The notes below the pieces were generated by a model that searched no databases, was not told the origin of the DNA, and saw only the letters and a list, made by a program, of their open reading frames with translations. Position numbers and translations under genes: made by a program. A stretch of DNA of 64,000 nt. Origin: Pseudomonas fluorescens (GTDB lineage Bacteria > Pseudomonadota > Gammaproteobacteria > Pseudomonadales > Pseudomonadaceae). Of the stretch, positions 45,051 through 54,511 are shown one piece after another (positions within the stretch are counted from its first letter, which is position 1; each line of letters starts with the position of its first letter). The stretch covers positions 3,327,826 to 3,391,825 of the forward strand of contig NZ_OZ024668.1 of the NCBI RefSeq assembly GCF_902497775.2, read 5' to 3'.

Positions 45051-46673
45051 ATGTCGATTTTCTCCCAGGGCCTGGCGCCCGCCCCTGTCAATCATGTTGC
45101 CTTGAGCCCCTTGAGTTTCATCGAGCGTACCGCCGCCGTCTATGGCCAGTACCCGGCGGTGATCCATGGCGCCATCCGGCGCAACTGGCAGCAGACCTAC
45201 GAACGCTCCCGCCGCCTGGCCAGCGCCCTGGCCGGGCGCGGTATCGGCCAGGGCGATACGGTGGCGGTGATGCTGCCGAATATTCCGGCCATGCTCGAAG
45301 CGCACTTTGGCGTGCCGATGATCGGCGCCGTGCTCAACGCCCTCAACGTGCGCCTGGATGCCGAAGCGATTGCCTTCATGCTCGAGCATGGCGAAGCCAA
45401 GGTGCTGATCACCGACCGCGAGTTCCACAAGGTCATCGAAGCGGCCCTGGCGCTGATGAAGTACCCGCCGCTGGTGGTCGATGTCGATGACCCGGAGTAC
45501 GGCGAAGGCCAGGCGGCCAGCGACCTGGACTACGAGGCGTTTCTTGCCGAAGGCGACCCCGAATTCGCCTGGCACTGGCCCGAAGACGAATGGCAGGCGA
45601 TCTCGCTGAACTACACCTCCGGCACCACCGGCAACCCCAAGGGCGTGGTCTATCACCACCGCGGCGCCTACCTCAATGCCCTGGGCAACCAGATGACCTG
45701 GGCCATGGGCAACCACCCGGTGTACCTGTGGACCTTGCCGATGTTCCATTGCAACGGCTGGTGCTACCCCTGGACCGTCACCGCCCTGGCCGGCACCCAT
45801 GTGTTCTTGCGCCGGGTCGACCCACAGAAGATCCTCACCCTGATCCGCGAGCATCAGGTCAGCCACCTGTGCGGTGCACCGATTGTGCTCAACGCGCTGA
45901 TCAACATGCCCGAATCGGCCAAGGCGGCGATCGATCACCCGGTCAATGCCATGGTCGCCGGTGCGGCGCCGCCGGCCAAGGTCATCGGTGCGGTGGAAGA
46001 GATGGGCATCAAGGTCACCCACGTCTATGGCCTGACCGAAGTCTATGGCCCGGTGACCGTGTGCGCCTGGCATGCCGAGTGGGACGAACAACCGCTGGCC
46101 GAACGGGCGCGGATCAAGTCACGCCAGGGCGTGCGCTACCCGACCCTTGAAGGCCTGATGGTCGCCGACCCGCAGACCCTGGAGCCGGTACAACGCGACG
46201 GCAACACCCTGGGCGAAATCTTCATGCGCGGCAACACGGTGATGAAGGGCTACCTGAAAAACCCCGAAGCCACCGCCGAAGCTTTCCGTGGCGGCTGGTT
46301 CCACACCGGCGACCTGGCGGTGTGGCACGCCGACGGCTACGTGGAGATCAAGGACCGGCTCAAGGACATCATCATTTCCGGCGGCGAGAACATCTCCACC
46401 ATCGAAGTCGAAGACGCCCTGTACAAACACCCGGCAGTGCTCGAAGCCGCCGTGGTTGCCCGCCCTGACGAGAAATGGGGTGAAACCCCCTGCGCCTACA
46501 TCACCCTCAAGGCTGGCTGCGAGGGCACCCGCGAAGCCGAGATCATCGCCTTTTGCCGCGAGCACCTGGCCGGCTTCAAGGTACCGAAAACCGTGGTGTT
46601 CAGCGAGTTGCCGAAAACCTCCACCGGCAAGATCCAGAAGTACCTGCTGCGCGACTGGGCCAAAGCGCTCTGA
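45051..46673 (+). CDS. Acyl-CoA synthetase (AMP-binding family, DmdB-like)
   Basis: A 540-residue ATP-dependent fatty acyl-CoA ligase. AMP-binding motifs are NYTSGTTGNPKG at about residue 186, then HVYGLTEVYGP, GWFHTGDLAV and the C-terminal lysine loop PKTSTGKIQKYLLR. The N-terminus (LSPLSFIERTAAVYGQYPAV) and length fit medium-chain acyl and methylmercaptopropionate ligases. It is first of a two-gene operon with a long acyl-CoA dehydrogenase, which activates and then oxidises the same acyl group. The pair is divergent from a kinase/regulator pair. Confidence 0.93.
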   Translation: MSIFSQGLAPAPVNHVALSPLSFIERTAAVYGQYPAVIHGAIRRNWQQTYERSRRLASALAGRGIGQGDTVAVMLPNIPAMLEAHFGVPMIGAVLNALNVRLDAEAIAFMLEHGEAKVLITDREFHKVIEAALALMKYPPLVVDVDDPEYGEGQAASDLDYEAFLAEGDPEFAWHWPEDEWQAISLNYTSGTTGNPKGVVYHHRGAYLNALGNQMTWAMGNHPVYLWTLPMFHCNGWCYPWTVTALAGTHVFLRRVDPQKILTLIREHQVSHLCGAPIVLNALINMPESAKAAIDHPVNAMVAGAAPPAKVIGAVEEMGIKVTHVYGLTEVYGPVTVCAWHAEWDEQPLAERARIKSRQGVRYPTLEGLMVADPQTLEPVQRDGNTLGEIFMRGNTVMKGYLKNPEATAEAFRGGWFHTGDLAVWHADGYVEIKDRLKDIIISGGENISTIEVEDALYKHPAVLEAAVVARPDEKWGETPCAYITLKAGCEGTREAEIIAFCREHLAGFKVPKTVVFSELPKTSTGKIQKYLLRDWAKAL

Positions 46674-46696
46674 CCCCTTTGACTGCGAGAACTGCC

Positions 46697-48466
46697 ATGC
46701 CTGAATTCAATGCTCCCCTGCGCGACATGCGCTTCGTCCTTCATGAAGTGTTCCATGGCCCGGCACTGTGGGCGCGCCTGCCCGCCCTGGCCGAGCGGGT
46801 CGATGCCGACACCGCCGATGCCATCCTCGAAGAGGCGGCGAAAATCACCGGCCAGTTGATCGCCCCGCTCAACCGCAGCGGCGATGAACAGGGCGTGGCC
46901 TTCGAGGCCGGTGCAGTACACACCCCAGACGGCTTTCGTCAGGCCTGGCAGACCTACCGCGACGGCGGCTGGGTGGGTCTGGCCGGCAACCCGGAGTTTG
47001 GCGGCCTGGGCATGCCGAAGATGCTCGCTGTGCAGTTCGAAGAGATGCTCTACGCCGCCAACTGCAGCTTCAGCCTGTACTCGGCCCTGAGCGCCGGCTG
47101 CTGCCTGGCCATCGACGCCCACGCCAGCGAAGCGCTCAAGGCCCTGTACCTGCCGGCGCTGTACAGCGGCCAGTGGGCCGGCACCATGTGCCTGACCGAG
47201 CCCCACGCAGGCACCGACCTGGGCATCATTCGCAGCAAGGCCGAGCCTCAGGCCGATGGCAGCTACAACGTCAGCGGCACCAAGATCTTCATCACCGGCG
47301 GCGACCAGGACCTGACCGAAAACATCATCCACCTGGTGCTGGCCAAGCTGCCGGATGCACCACCGGGGCCCAAGGGCATTTCGCTGTTCCTGGTGCCCAA
47401 GTACCTGGTCAATGCCGACGGCAGCCTTGGCGACAGCAACGCGGTCAGCTGCGGTTCGCTCGAGCACAAGATGGGCATCAAGGCCTCGGCCACCTGCGTG
47501 ATGAACTTCGACGGCGCCCGCGGCTACCTGATCGGTGAAGCGAACCGCGGCCTGGCGGCGATGTTCACGATGATGAACTACGAGCGCCTGTCGATCGGCA
47601 TCCAGGGTATCGGTTGCGCCGAGGCCTCCTACCAGAACGCCGCCCGCTACGCCTGCGAGCGCCTGCAAAGCCGGGCTGCCAGCGGTGCCCAGAACAAAGA
47701 ACAGATTGCCGATCCGATCATCGTCCACCCGGATGTGCGGCGCATGTTGCTGACCATGCGCGCCCTCACCGAAGGCGGACGCGCCTTCGCCACCTACGTC
47801 GGCCAGCAACTGGACATCGCCAAGTACGCCGAAGACGCCGATGAACGCAACGCGGCGCAACGCCAGGTGGCCTTGCTGACGCCGGTGGCCAAGGCCTTTT
47901 TCACCGACAACGGCCTGGAAAGCTGTGTGCTCGGCCAGCAGGTATTCGGCGGCCATGGCTACATTCGCGAATGGGGCCAGGAGCAACTGGTGCGCGACGT
48001 ACGCATTGCGCAGATCTATGAGGGCACCAACGGTATCCAGGCCCTGGACCTGCTCGGGCGCAAGGTGGTCGCCGATGGCGGCCAGGCGCTGGCCGCCTTT
48101 GCCGCGCAGGTTCGCCAGTTCAGCGAAAGCCAGCCGCCTTTCCACCAGCCGCTGCTCAAGGCCCTGGGCGAGCTGCAAGAGCTCAGCCAGTGGCTGTGCG
48201 AGCAAGCGAGCCGCGACCCGAATGCCATCGGCGCGGCGTCTGTGGAGTACTTGCACCTGTTCGGCTACGTCGCTTACGCCTACATGTGGTCACGCATGGC
48301 GGCTGTCGCCCGTGATTCGCTGGTTCAGGACCCAGCGTTCTACGGCGCCAAGCTGGCCAGCGCCGGATTTTTCTTCGAACGCCTGCTGCCACGGACCCTG
48401 TCACTGCAGGCGAGCATTCGTGCCGGCAGTGCCTCCCTGTTCGAGCTGGACGCCACGCAGTTCTGA
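46697..48466 (+). CDS. Acyl-CoA dehydrogenase, long form (DmdC-like)
   Basis: A 589-residue dehydrogenase, longer than the standard 380-400 residues because of an extra C-terminal helical domain, as in DmdC and related enzymes. Motifs are MCLTEPHAGTDLGIIRSKA (about 170), KIFITGGDQDLTENIIHL, GIGCAEASYQNAARYA and QVFGGHGYIREWGQEQL. It oxidises an acyl-CoA of unstated chain type. The start at 46697 is the ATG 23 bases after the ligase stop; the longer frame reads antisense noise. The DmdB/DmdC likeness does not prove use of DMSP metabolites. Confidence 0.92.
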   Translation: MPEFNAPLRDMRFVLHEVFHGPALWARLPALAERVDADTADAILEEAAKITGQLIAPLNRSGDEQGVAFEAGAVHTPDGFRQAWQTYRDGGWVGLAGNPEFGGLGMPKMLAVQFEEMLYAANCSFSLYSALSAGCCLAIDAHASEALKALYLPALYSGQWAGTMCLTEPHAGTDLGIIRSKAEPQADGSYNVSGTKIFITGGDQDLTENIIHLVLAKLPDAPPGPKGISLFLVPKYLVNADGSLGDSNAVSCGSLEHKMGIKASATCVMNFDGARGYLIGEANRGLAAMFTMMNYERLSIGIQGIGCAEASYQNAARYACERLQSRAASGAQNKEQIADPIIVHPDVRRMLLTMRALTEGGRAFATYVGQQLDIAKYAEDADERNAAQRQVALLTPVAKAFFTDNGLESCVLGQQVFGGHGYIREWGQEQLVRDVRIAQIYEGTNGIQALDLLGRKVVADGGQALAAFAAQVRQFSESQPPFHQPLLKALGELQELSQWLCEQASRDPNAIGAASVEYLHLFGYVAYAYMWSRMAAVARDSLVQDPAFYGAKLASAGFFFERLLPRTLSLQASIRAGSASLFELDATQF

Positions 48467-48518
48467 AAAACCGCCTGCGTTGCTAGCCAGCAGCGCAGGC
48501 CTACCTTTCGTCCGTGAT

Positions 48519-48537
48519 TTTGTAAGTAATCATTGTC
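48519..48537. promoter_or_regulatory. Weaker Fur-like site upstream of the lone fecR gene
   Basis: TTTGTAAGTAATCATTGTC matches the Fur consensus at 11 of 19 positions, with the AATCATT core intact. It lies 41 bases ahead of the better box at 48578. Confidence 0.4.
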
Positions 48538-48577
48538 AGATCCGCAGTTTTACGGGGTTTTGACGGTAAAAAAACTT

Positions 48578-48596
48578 ACAAATGATAGTCATTCGC
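48578..48596 (+). promoter_or_regulatory. Fur box upstream of the lone fecR gene
   Basis: ACAAATGATAGTCATTCGC matches the Fur consensus at 13 of 19 positions, including the uninterrupted AATGATA half. It is 62 bases before the fecR start. Confidence 0.65.
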
Positions 48597-48657
48597 CATT
48601 ATCTCGGTTCTCGCCCACCTACCCTGCAAGGTAGAATGGACAAAACCGGGAGTATCA

Positions 48658-49662
48658 ATGAACCACACCAGTCTCAGCGCCGCCGAACACGATGCCATCA
48701 CCGATGCCGCCGCGCAGTGGTGCCTGCGCCTGCAAGCTGAAGACTGTACCGCCGCCGAGCGGCGCGCGTTCGAACAATGGCTGAGCGCCAACCCGCTGCA
48801 CCTGCAGGAATATCAAGCGATGTTGGAGATCTGGCAGACCGCCGACCATCTGCCGCGCACCTTCCCGGACAATGTGCTGCCTTTGCCTCAACGCCAGCGC
48901 CACCGCTGGCAGGGTTTCGCCACGGCGGCAGCCATCATCCTGCTGGCCCTGCCGGCAGGTGCCTGGATTGGCTGGGAACAGGGCTGGCTGCCCAACAGCT
49001 ATCAGTTCGTGGAGACCGGTGATCGGGTGAATCGCGTTGTGCTGAGCGACGGCAGCGAGGTCGAACTGAACCTCAATACCGAACTGCGCTACACCAACTA
49101 CAAGGATGAGCGCCGGGTCACCCTGATCAAGGGCGAAGCCTTCTTCAAGGTCAGCCACGACAGCCAGCACCCTTTTGTGGTGCACGCGGCCAACGGCTGG
49201 ACGCGGGTCACCGGGACCCAGTTCAACGTGTGGAAGTATGATGATCAGGTCAAGGTGACCCTGGTCGAAGGATCGGTACGGGTCAGCAGCGACGGCAACG
49301 CCAGCGACAGCAGCTATCGCCTCGGCCCTGGCATGCAGGCCAGCTACAGGGCCGGCGACTATGAACCGCGTCTGGACCAGACCGACAACCAGGACAACAG
49401 CCTGGCCTGGCGCAACGGCAAACTGATCCTCGACAACCAGAGCCTGGCCCAGGCCCTGCCGATGATCAACCGCTACCTGGACAAACCGCTGCTGCTGGCC
49501 GATACCGGCACCGGCAGCATTCGCATCAGCGGCATTTACAACACCAGCGAGATCAAGCGCCTGGTCAGCACCCTGCCCAAGGTGCTGCCGGTGTACCTGA
49601 CCCAGAACAAGAGCGGCAACATGGTGCTCAATCGCATCTCGCCACCGCCCGCCAAAGGCTGA
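48658..49662 (+). CDS. FecR-type regulator with no adjacent sigma factor
   Basis: A 334-residue protein with the FecR plan: cytoplasmic N-terminus (WCLRLQAEDCTAAERRAFEQ), a membrane segment (about 87-105), and a periplasmic FecR domain (about 130-225, LSDGSEVELNLNTELRYTNY and GTQFNVW), then an STN-binding tail. FecR proteins are normally coded right after an ECF sigma factor and before a TonB receptor. Neither is present: upstream is an acyl-CoA dehydrogenase and downstream a Na+/H+ antiporter on the other strand. The Fur boxes upstream indicate iron control of this gene alone. The start at 48658 lies after a GGGAG site. Confidence 0.9.
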   Translation: MNHTSLSAAEHDAITDAAAQWCLRLQAEDCTAAERRAFEQWLSANPLHLQEYQAMLEIWQTADHLPRTFPDNVLPLPQRQRHRWQGFATAAAIILLALPAGAWIGWEQGWLPNSYQFVETGDRVNRVVLSDGSEVELNLNTELRYTNYKDERRVTLIKGEAFFKVSHDSQHPFVVHAANGWTRVTGTQFNVWKYDDQVKVTLVEGSVRVSSDGNASDSSYRLGPGMQASYRAGDYEPRLDQTDNQDNSLAWRNGKLILDNQSLAQALPMINRYLDKPLLLADTGTGSIRISGIYNTSEIKRLVSTLPKVLPVYLTQNKSGNMVLNRISPPPAKG

Positions 49663-49688
49663 GCCGTGCGCTCAGCCCTTGCCCTGCC

Positions 49689-51008
49689 CTAGAGCATCAT
49701 CGCCGCCAGCCAACCGAACGCCAGCAACGGCAGGTTGTAGTGGATGAAGGTCGGCACCACGGTGTCCCAGATATGGTGATGCTGGCCGTCGACGTTCAGG
49801 CCAGAGGTCGGCCCCAGGGTCGAGTCCGACGCCGGTGAGCCGGCATCACCCAAGGCACCAGCGGTACCGACGATGCACACGGTGGCGACAGGATCAAAGC
49901 CCAACTGCACGCACAGCGGCACGAAGATCGCCGCCAGGATTGGCACGGTGGAAAACGACGAGCCGATCCCCATGGTCACCAGTAAGCCCACCAGCAGCAT
50001 CAGCAACGCACCAACGCCCTTGCTGTGGTTGATCCAGGCCGCCGAAGCCTCGACCAGGGACTTGACCTCGCCGGTAGCCTTCATCACTTCGGCAAAGCCC
50101 GACGCGGCAATCATGATGAAGCCGATCATGGCCATCATCTTCATGCCTTCGGTAAACAGGTCGTCGGTGTCTTTCCAGCGCACGATGCCCGACACCGAGA
50201 AGATCAGAAAGCCGGCCATGGCGCCGATGATCATCGAGTCCAGCCACAGCTGGATGATGAACGCCGCGGCAATGGCGATACCCGCCACCAGCAGGGTCAG
50301 CGGGTTGTAGCGCACCGCCACCTGTTCGACCTTTTCGATTTTCTCCAGGTCGTACACGCGCTTGTTGCGGTAGCTGATGAACACCGCCACCAGCAGGCCG
50401 AAGAGCATGCCCGCCGCCGGAATGGCCATGGCGTGGGTAACGTTGACGCCGCTGACATCCACGCCGCTGCGGCTGACGTTGGCCAGCAGGATTTCATTGA
50501 GGAAGATATTGCCGAAGCCCACCGGCAGGAACATGTACGGGGTGATCAGGCCGAAAGTCATCACGCAGGCCACCAGGCGCCGGTCCATCTGCAGCTTGGT
50601 CAGCACGTACAGCAACGGCGGCACCAGCAACGGAATGAAGGCGATATGGATGGGCAGGATGTTCTGCGAAGAGATCGCCACCACCAGCAGCAGACCTATC
50701 AGCAGCCACTTGACCTTGCCGCCGTCGCTATGGCCTTGACGGTCGACCATGGCCAATGCGCGGTCGGCCAGTGCATGGGCCATGCCCGACTTGGCAATAG
50801 CCACGGCGAAGGCGCCGAGCAAAGCGTAGGACAACGCTACCGTGGCACCGCCACCCAGCCCGCCGTTGAAGGCCTTGAGCGTGCCTTCGATACCCAGGCC
50901 ACCGACCAGGCCGCCGGCCAAAGCGCCGACGATCAGGGCAATCACCACATGCACGCGGGACAGGCTCAATACCAGCATGATGCCGACCGCGGCAATTACT
51001 GCATTCAT
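49689..51008 (-). CDS. Na+/H+ antiporter family membrane transporter
   Basis: A 439-residue integral membrane protein with about 11-12 membrane segments in the Na+/H+ antiporter family (NhaC-like). Indicative segments are [39 protein letters not shown], and [20 protein letters not shown]. The ion and substrate are inferred from the family only. The start at 51008 follows AGAGGTCAC. It is convergent with the FecR-type gene and divergent from the chemoreceptor gene. Confidence 0.87.
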   Translation of the reverse strand: MNAVIAAVGIMLVLSLSRVHVVIALIVGALAGGLVGGLGIEGTLKAFNGGLGGGATVALSYALLGAFAVAIAKSGMAHALADRALAMVDRQGHSDGGKVKWLLIGLLLVVAISSQNILPIHIAFIPLLVPPLLYVLTKLQMDRRLVACVMTFGLITPYMFLPVGFGNIFLNEILLANVSRSGVDVSGVNVTHAMAIPAAGMLFGLLVAVFISYRNKRVYDLEKIEKVEQVAVRYNPLTLLVAGIAIAAAFIIQLWLDSMIIGAMAGFLIFSVSGIVRWKDTDDLFTEGMKMMAMIGFIMIAASGFAEVMKATGEVKSLVEASAAWINHSKGVGALLMLLVGLLVTMGIGSSFSTVPILAAIFVPLCVQLGFDPVATVCIVGTAGALGDAGSPASDSTLGPTSGLNVDGQHHHIWDTVVPTFIHYNLPLLAFGWLAAMML

Positions 51009-51210
51009 TCTGTGACCTCTAGAAACCAGACAAAAAGCGACCGATCCGGCGACAGACTGCTCGGGAGCAGTGGCCGAACGACAGGTATTTTTATGGAGGG
51101 CGCACACTCTGAAGCAGACCCCCGCGCTTGTCAAAAAAACGCGGTTTGCCGGCTGCGACAATCAGTCGCTTCCCTGACCGAAAACGACGCATTTCAATTG
51201 AACGTTTGAA

Positions 51211-51237
51211 TAAAGAAAACGGCATCGCGGCCGATAT
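51211..51237 (+). promoter_or_regulatory. FliA (sigma-28) promoter of the chemoreceptor gene
   Basis: TAAA at 51211-51214 and GCCGATAT at 51230-51237 are exactly 15 bases apart, matching the sigma-28 consensus TAAA-N15-GCCGATAA. Transcription would begin about 51244, some 34 bases before the start codon. It ties the receptor to the flagellar regulon. Confidence 0.85.
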
Positions 51238-51277
51238 AGTCGGCAGCCTCAATCTTTCAGGATCTAAGGACTTCGCC

Positions 51278-53425
51278 ATGTCGTTCAGACAACTTTCCAT
51301 TCAGTGGAAGATCACCCTGCTCGCCGGCCTGTGCCTGGCCGGCATCGTCACCCTGCTGGTGGGACTCTCGCTGTACCGCATGGAGCACAGCACGCAATTG
51401 GTCAAGGCCAGCAGCATGCAGATGCTCACCGAAGCGGCCCAGGGGCGTATTGAATCCCAGGGCGAAGTCCAGGCGCTGAACATTCGTCGCCAATTCATGG
51501 ATGCCTACCAGTACGGCGCCGGCTTCTCGCGCCAGGTGCTGTTCCTGCGCGAGCAGGCCGAAAAGCGCTTTCTCGATGCCTTCGACCTGCGCGAAGACAT
51601 GACCCGCCAGGTGCGCGCCGCACTGCAGGCCAACCCCGACCTGCTCGGCCTGTCGCTGGTATTCGAACCCAACGCGCTGGACAACAAGGACTCGCTGTTC
51701 GTCGACCAGAAAGACCTGGGCAGCAACGAGAAAGGCCGCTTCGCCCTGTACTGGTCGCAACCGACCCCGGGCCAGCTGACCTCCATGGCCCTGCCAGAAC
51801 GCGACATGAACGACACCAGCATTGGCCCCAGCGGCGAACCGGCCAACACTTGGTCGGTGTGCCCGCGCACCACCGGCAAGGTCTGTGTGATCGAGCCCTA
51901 CTTCTATGAGATCAACGGTCAGCAGGTGCTGATGACCAGCATCGTGTTCCCGCTGATGGCCGCCGACAAGGTCATCGCCACCCTGTCCATCGACATCAAC
52001 CTCAACAGTTTGCAGGCCATGAGCCAACAGGCCAGCCGCAATCTGTACCAGGGCCAGACCCAGGTCGGCATCCTCAGCCCCGTGGGCCTGCTGGCCGGCT
52101 ATAGCCCGGATGCCAGCAAACTGGCCCAGCGCTTTGACCAGGTCGACCCGGAAAAAGGCGCCGAGCTGACCCGCCTGCTCGGCGACAGCACGCCGCTGCA
52201 CAGCATCCACCACAACCAGCGCCTGAAAGTGTTGGCCTCGTTCGCGCCGATTCCCGGCGGCAAGTCCTGGGGCGTACTGCTCGACGTGCCGGAGAGCGCC
52301 CTGACCGGCCCGGCCGAGGCCCTCAAGCAAGAGCTCGACCAGCGCAACACCAGCGGGACCCTGATGGAACTGGGCCTGGGCCTGCTGGCGGCCATTGTCG
52401 GCCTGTTGCTGATCTGGCTGATGGCACGCACCGTGACCCGGCCGATCCTCGGCGTGGCAGCCATGCTCAAGGACATCGCCAGCGGCGAAGGCGACCTGAC
52501 CCGCCGCCTGACCTATGACAAGCGCGATGAACTGGGCGAATTGGCGGGTTGGTTCAACCGCTTCCTCGACAAACTGCAGCCGACCATTGCCGAGGTCAAA
52601 CGCTCGGTCCAGGCCGCCCGCAATACCGCCGACCAGTCCTCGGCCATTGCCACCCAGACCAGCGCCGGCATGGAGCAGCAGTACCGTCAGGTTGACCAGG
52701 TAGCGACTGCGTCCCATGAAATGAGCGCCACCGCCCAGGACGTCGCTCGCAGCGCCGCGCAAGCCGCCCAGGCTGCCCGCGATGCCGACCAGGCCACCCG
52801 CCAGGGCCTGGCGGTGATCGACCGCACCACCAGCAGCATCGACACTCTGGCGGCTGACATGAGCACCGCCATGGGCCAGGTCGAAGGCTTGGCCGAGAAC
52901 AGCGAGAAGATCGGCTCGGTGCTGGAAGTGATCCGCTCGATCGCCGAACAGACCAACCTGCTGGCCCTCAACGCCGCCATCGAGGCCGCGCGTGCCGGTG
53001 AAGCCGGCCGCGGCTTTGCCGTGGTCGCCGACGAGGTGCGCAACCTCGCCCGCCGTACCCAGGAATCGGTGGAAGAAACCCGCCAGGTGATCGAAGAGCT
53101 GCAGGCCGGTACCCGCGAAGTGGTCGGTGCCATGGACAGCAGCCATCGCCAGGCCCAGGGCAGCGTCGAGCAGGTCGGCCAGGCGGTCACCGCCCTGCAG
53201 CAGATTGGCGATGCGGTCACGGTGATCAGCGACATGAACCTGCAGATCGCCAGCGCCGCCGAAGAGCAGAGCGCGGTGGCTGAAGAGATCAACAGCAACG
53301 TGGCGACCATTCGTGACGTCACCGAGTCGCTGTCGGAGCAGGCCAACGAATCGGCACGCGTCAGCCAGTCGCTCAACAGCCTGGCCAACCAGCAGCAGGG
53401 GCTGATGGATCAGTTCAGGGTGTGA
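51278..53425 (+). CDS. Methyl-accepting chemotaxis protein with a double-Cache sensor
   Basis: The 715-residue chemoreceptor has a first membrane segment (about 11-33), a large periplasmic sensor (about 35-360, dCache size), a second segment (about 362-383), HAMP (385-438) and a signalling domain whose tip [20 protein letters not shown] starts near residue 556. The sensor contains [19 protein letters not shown], which has two cysteines possibly linked. The ligand cannot be read out; polyamine and amino-acid sensing relatives share this layout. The start at 51278 follows TAAGGA. A betaine-type transporter lies downstream. Confidence 0.93.
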   Translation: MSFRQLSIQWKITLLAGLCLAGIVTLLVGLSLYRMEHSTQLVKASSMQMLTEAAQGRIESQGEVQALNIRRQFMDAYQYGAGFSRQVLFLREQAEKRFLDAFDLREDMTRQVRAALQANPDLLGLSLVFEPNALDNKDSLFVDQKDLGSNEKGRFALYWSQPTPGQLTSMALPERDMNDTSIGPSGEPANTWSVCPRTTGKVCVIEPYFYEINGQQVLMTSIVFPLMAADKVIATLSIDINLNSLQAMSQQASRNLYQGQTQVGILSPVGLLAGYSPDASKLAQRFDQVDPEKGAELTRLLGDSTPLHSIHHNQRLKVLASFAPIPGGKSWGVLLDVPESALTGPAEALKQELDQRNTSGTLMELGLGLLAAIVGLLLIWLMARTVTRPILGVAAMLKDIASGEGDLTRRLTYDKRDELGELAGWFNRFLDKLQPTIAEVKRSVQAARNTADQSSAIATQTSAGMEQQYRQVDQVATASHEMSATAQDVARSAAQAAQAARDADQATRQGLAVIDRTTSSIDTLAADMSTAMGQVEGLAENSEKIGSVLEVIRSIAEQTNLLALNAAIEAARAGEAGRGFAVVADEVRNLARRTQESVEETRQVIEELQAGTREVVGAMDSSHRQAQGSVEQVGQAVTALQQIGDAVTVISDMNLQIASAAEEQSAVAEEINSNVATIRDVTESLSEQANESARVSQSLNSLANQQQGLMDQFRV

Positions 53426-53429
53426 CAGT

Positions 53430-53478
53430 ATCGCGGGGCAAGCCCGCTCCCACAGTGGGAGCGGGCTTGCCCCGCGAT
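53430..53478. repeat. REP palindrome after the chemoreceptor gene
   Basis: A perfect inverted repeat of 24 bases per arm around A53454, starting ATCGCGGGGCAAGCCCG and ending CGGGCTTGCCCCGCGAT. It starts five bases after the chemoreceptor stop and can form a long hairpin that protects or ends the transcript. Confidence 0.93.
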
Positions 53479-53524
53479 CGGTCTACTACACTTGCCAGAC
53501 TCCCTACCCTGCGAGCGAGGCACA

Positions 53525-54511
53525 ATGAAGCCAATCACTACCCTGCTAGGCGGCGCCGTCCTTGCGCTGACCCTGATCACCTCCAGCCACGCCGCCGACA
53601 AATCCACGCCCATCCACTTCGGCGACATCACCTGGGAAAGCGGCAGCCTCACCACTGAAATCCTGCGGCTGATCGTCGAGAAAGGCTACGGCTACCCCAC
53701 CGACACCCTGCCCGGTAGCACCGTGAGCATGGAAGTAGCCCTGGCCCGCAACGACATCCAGGTCATCGGTGAAGAATGGGCCGGCCGCAGCCCGGCCTGG
53801 ATCAAGGCCGAAAAAGCCGGTCAGGTGTTCAGCATCGGCGATACGGTGAAGAACGCCGATGAGGGCTGGTATGTGCCGGCCTACGTGATCAGGAATCTGG
53901 CGCCCAAGCTGCGCTCGGTGACCGACCTCAAGCAATACAAGGCCGTGTTCAAGGACCCCGAATCCCCCGATAAAGGCCGTTTCCTCAACAGCCCCAGCGG
54001 CTGGACCTCCGAGACCGTCAACAGCCAGAAGCTCAAGGCCTACGGCCTGGATAACGACTACGTGAACTTTCGCAGTGGCTCGGGCGCTGCCCTTGACGCG
54101 GAAATCACCTCAGCCATCCGCCGTGAAAAACCCGTGCTGTTCTACTATTGGAGCCCTACCCCACTGATGGGCCGCTACGATCTGGTGCGTCTTGAGGAGC
54201 CGCCGTTCAATGCCCAAGCGTGGCAGACCCTGACCGACGCCAACAATCCGAACCCGCAAGGTACGCGCTCGTTGCCGGCGAAATTGTCCATCGGTGTTTC
54301 GGCGCCCTTCAAAAAGGAATACCCCGAACTGGTCGAGTTCTTCGCCAAGGTCGAGCTGCCCATCGACACCCTCAACAAGACCCTGGCGCAGATGAGCGAA
54401 AAGCGCGAATCGCCCAAGGATGCCGCGCTCAGGTTCATGCGTGACAACCCGGCAATCTGGAAAGCCTGGCTGCCCGCCGAGGTCGCCAGCAAAGTCGGGG
54501 CAGGCTTGTGA
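53525..54511 (+). CDS. Glycine betaine/proline-type ABC substrate-binding protein (ProX/OpuAC family)
   Basis: The 328-residue periplasmic protein has a signal peptide (cleavage near residue 23, SHA|AD) and an OpuAC domain. Expected features are GDITWESGSLTTEILRLIV at the start, WAGRSPAWIKAEKAG and an aromatic-rich ligand pocket (YYWSPTPLMGRYDL). Quaternary amines such as betaine or choline are the usual ligands. The stop overlaps the permease start by four bases. Confidence 0.92.
   Translation: MKPITTLLGGAVLALTLITSSHAADKSTPIHFGDITWESGSLTTEILRLIVEKGYGYPTDTLPGSTVSMEVALARNDIQVIGEEWAGRSPAWIKAEKAGQVFSIGDTVKNADEGWYVPAYVIRNLAPKLRSVTDLKQYKAVFKDPESPDKGRFLNSPSGWTSETVNSQKLKAYGLDNDYVNFRSGSGAALDAEITSAIRREKPVLFYYWSPTPLMGRYDLVRLEEPPFNAQAWQTLTDANNPNPQGTRSLPAKLSIGVSAPFKKEYPELVEFFAKVELPIDTLNKTLAQMSEKRESPKDAALRFMRDNPAIWKAWLPAEVASKVGAGL

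Noticed and set aside
46496..48256. 586-residue minus-strand frame opposite the long acyl-CoA dehydrogenase
   Set aside because: Antisense shadow; the plus strand has the complete enzyme.
51257..53146. 629-residue minus-strand frame opposite the chemoreceptor
   Set aside because: Antisense shadow with His/Gln-rich composition; the plus strand encodes a full MCP.
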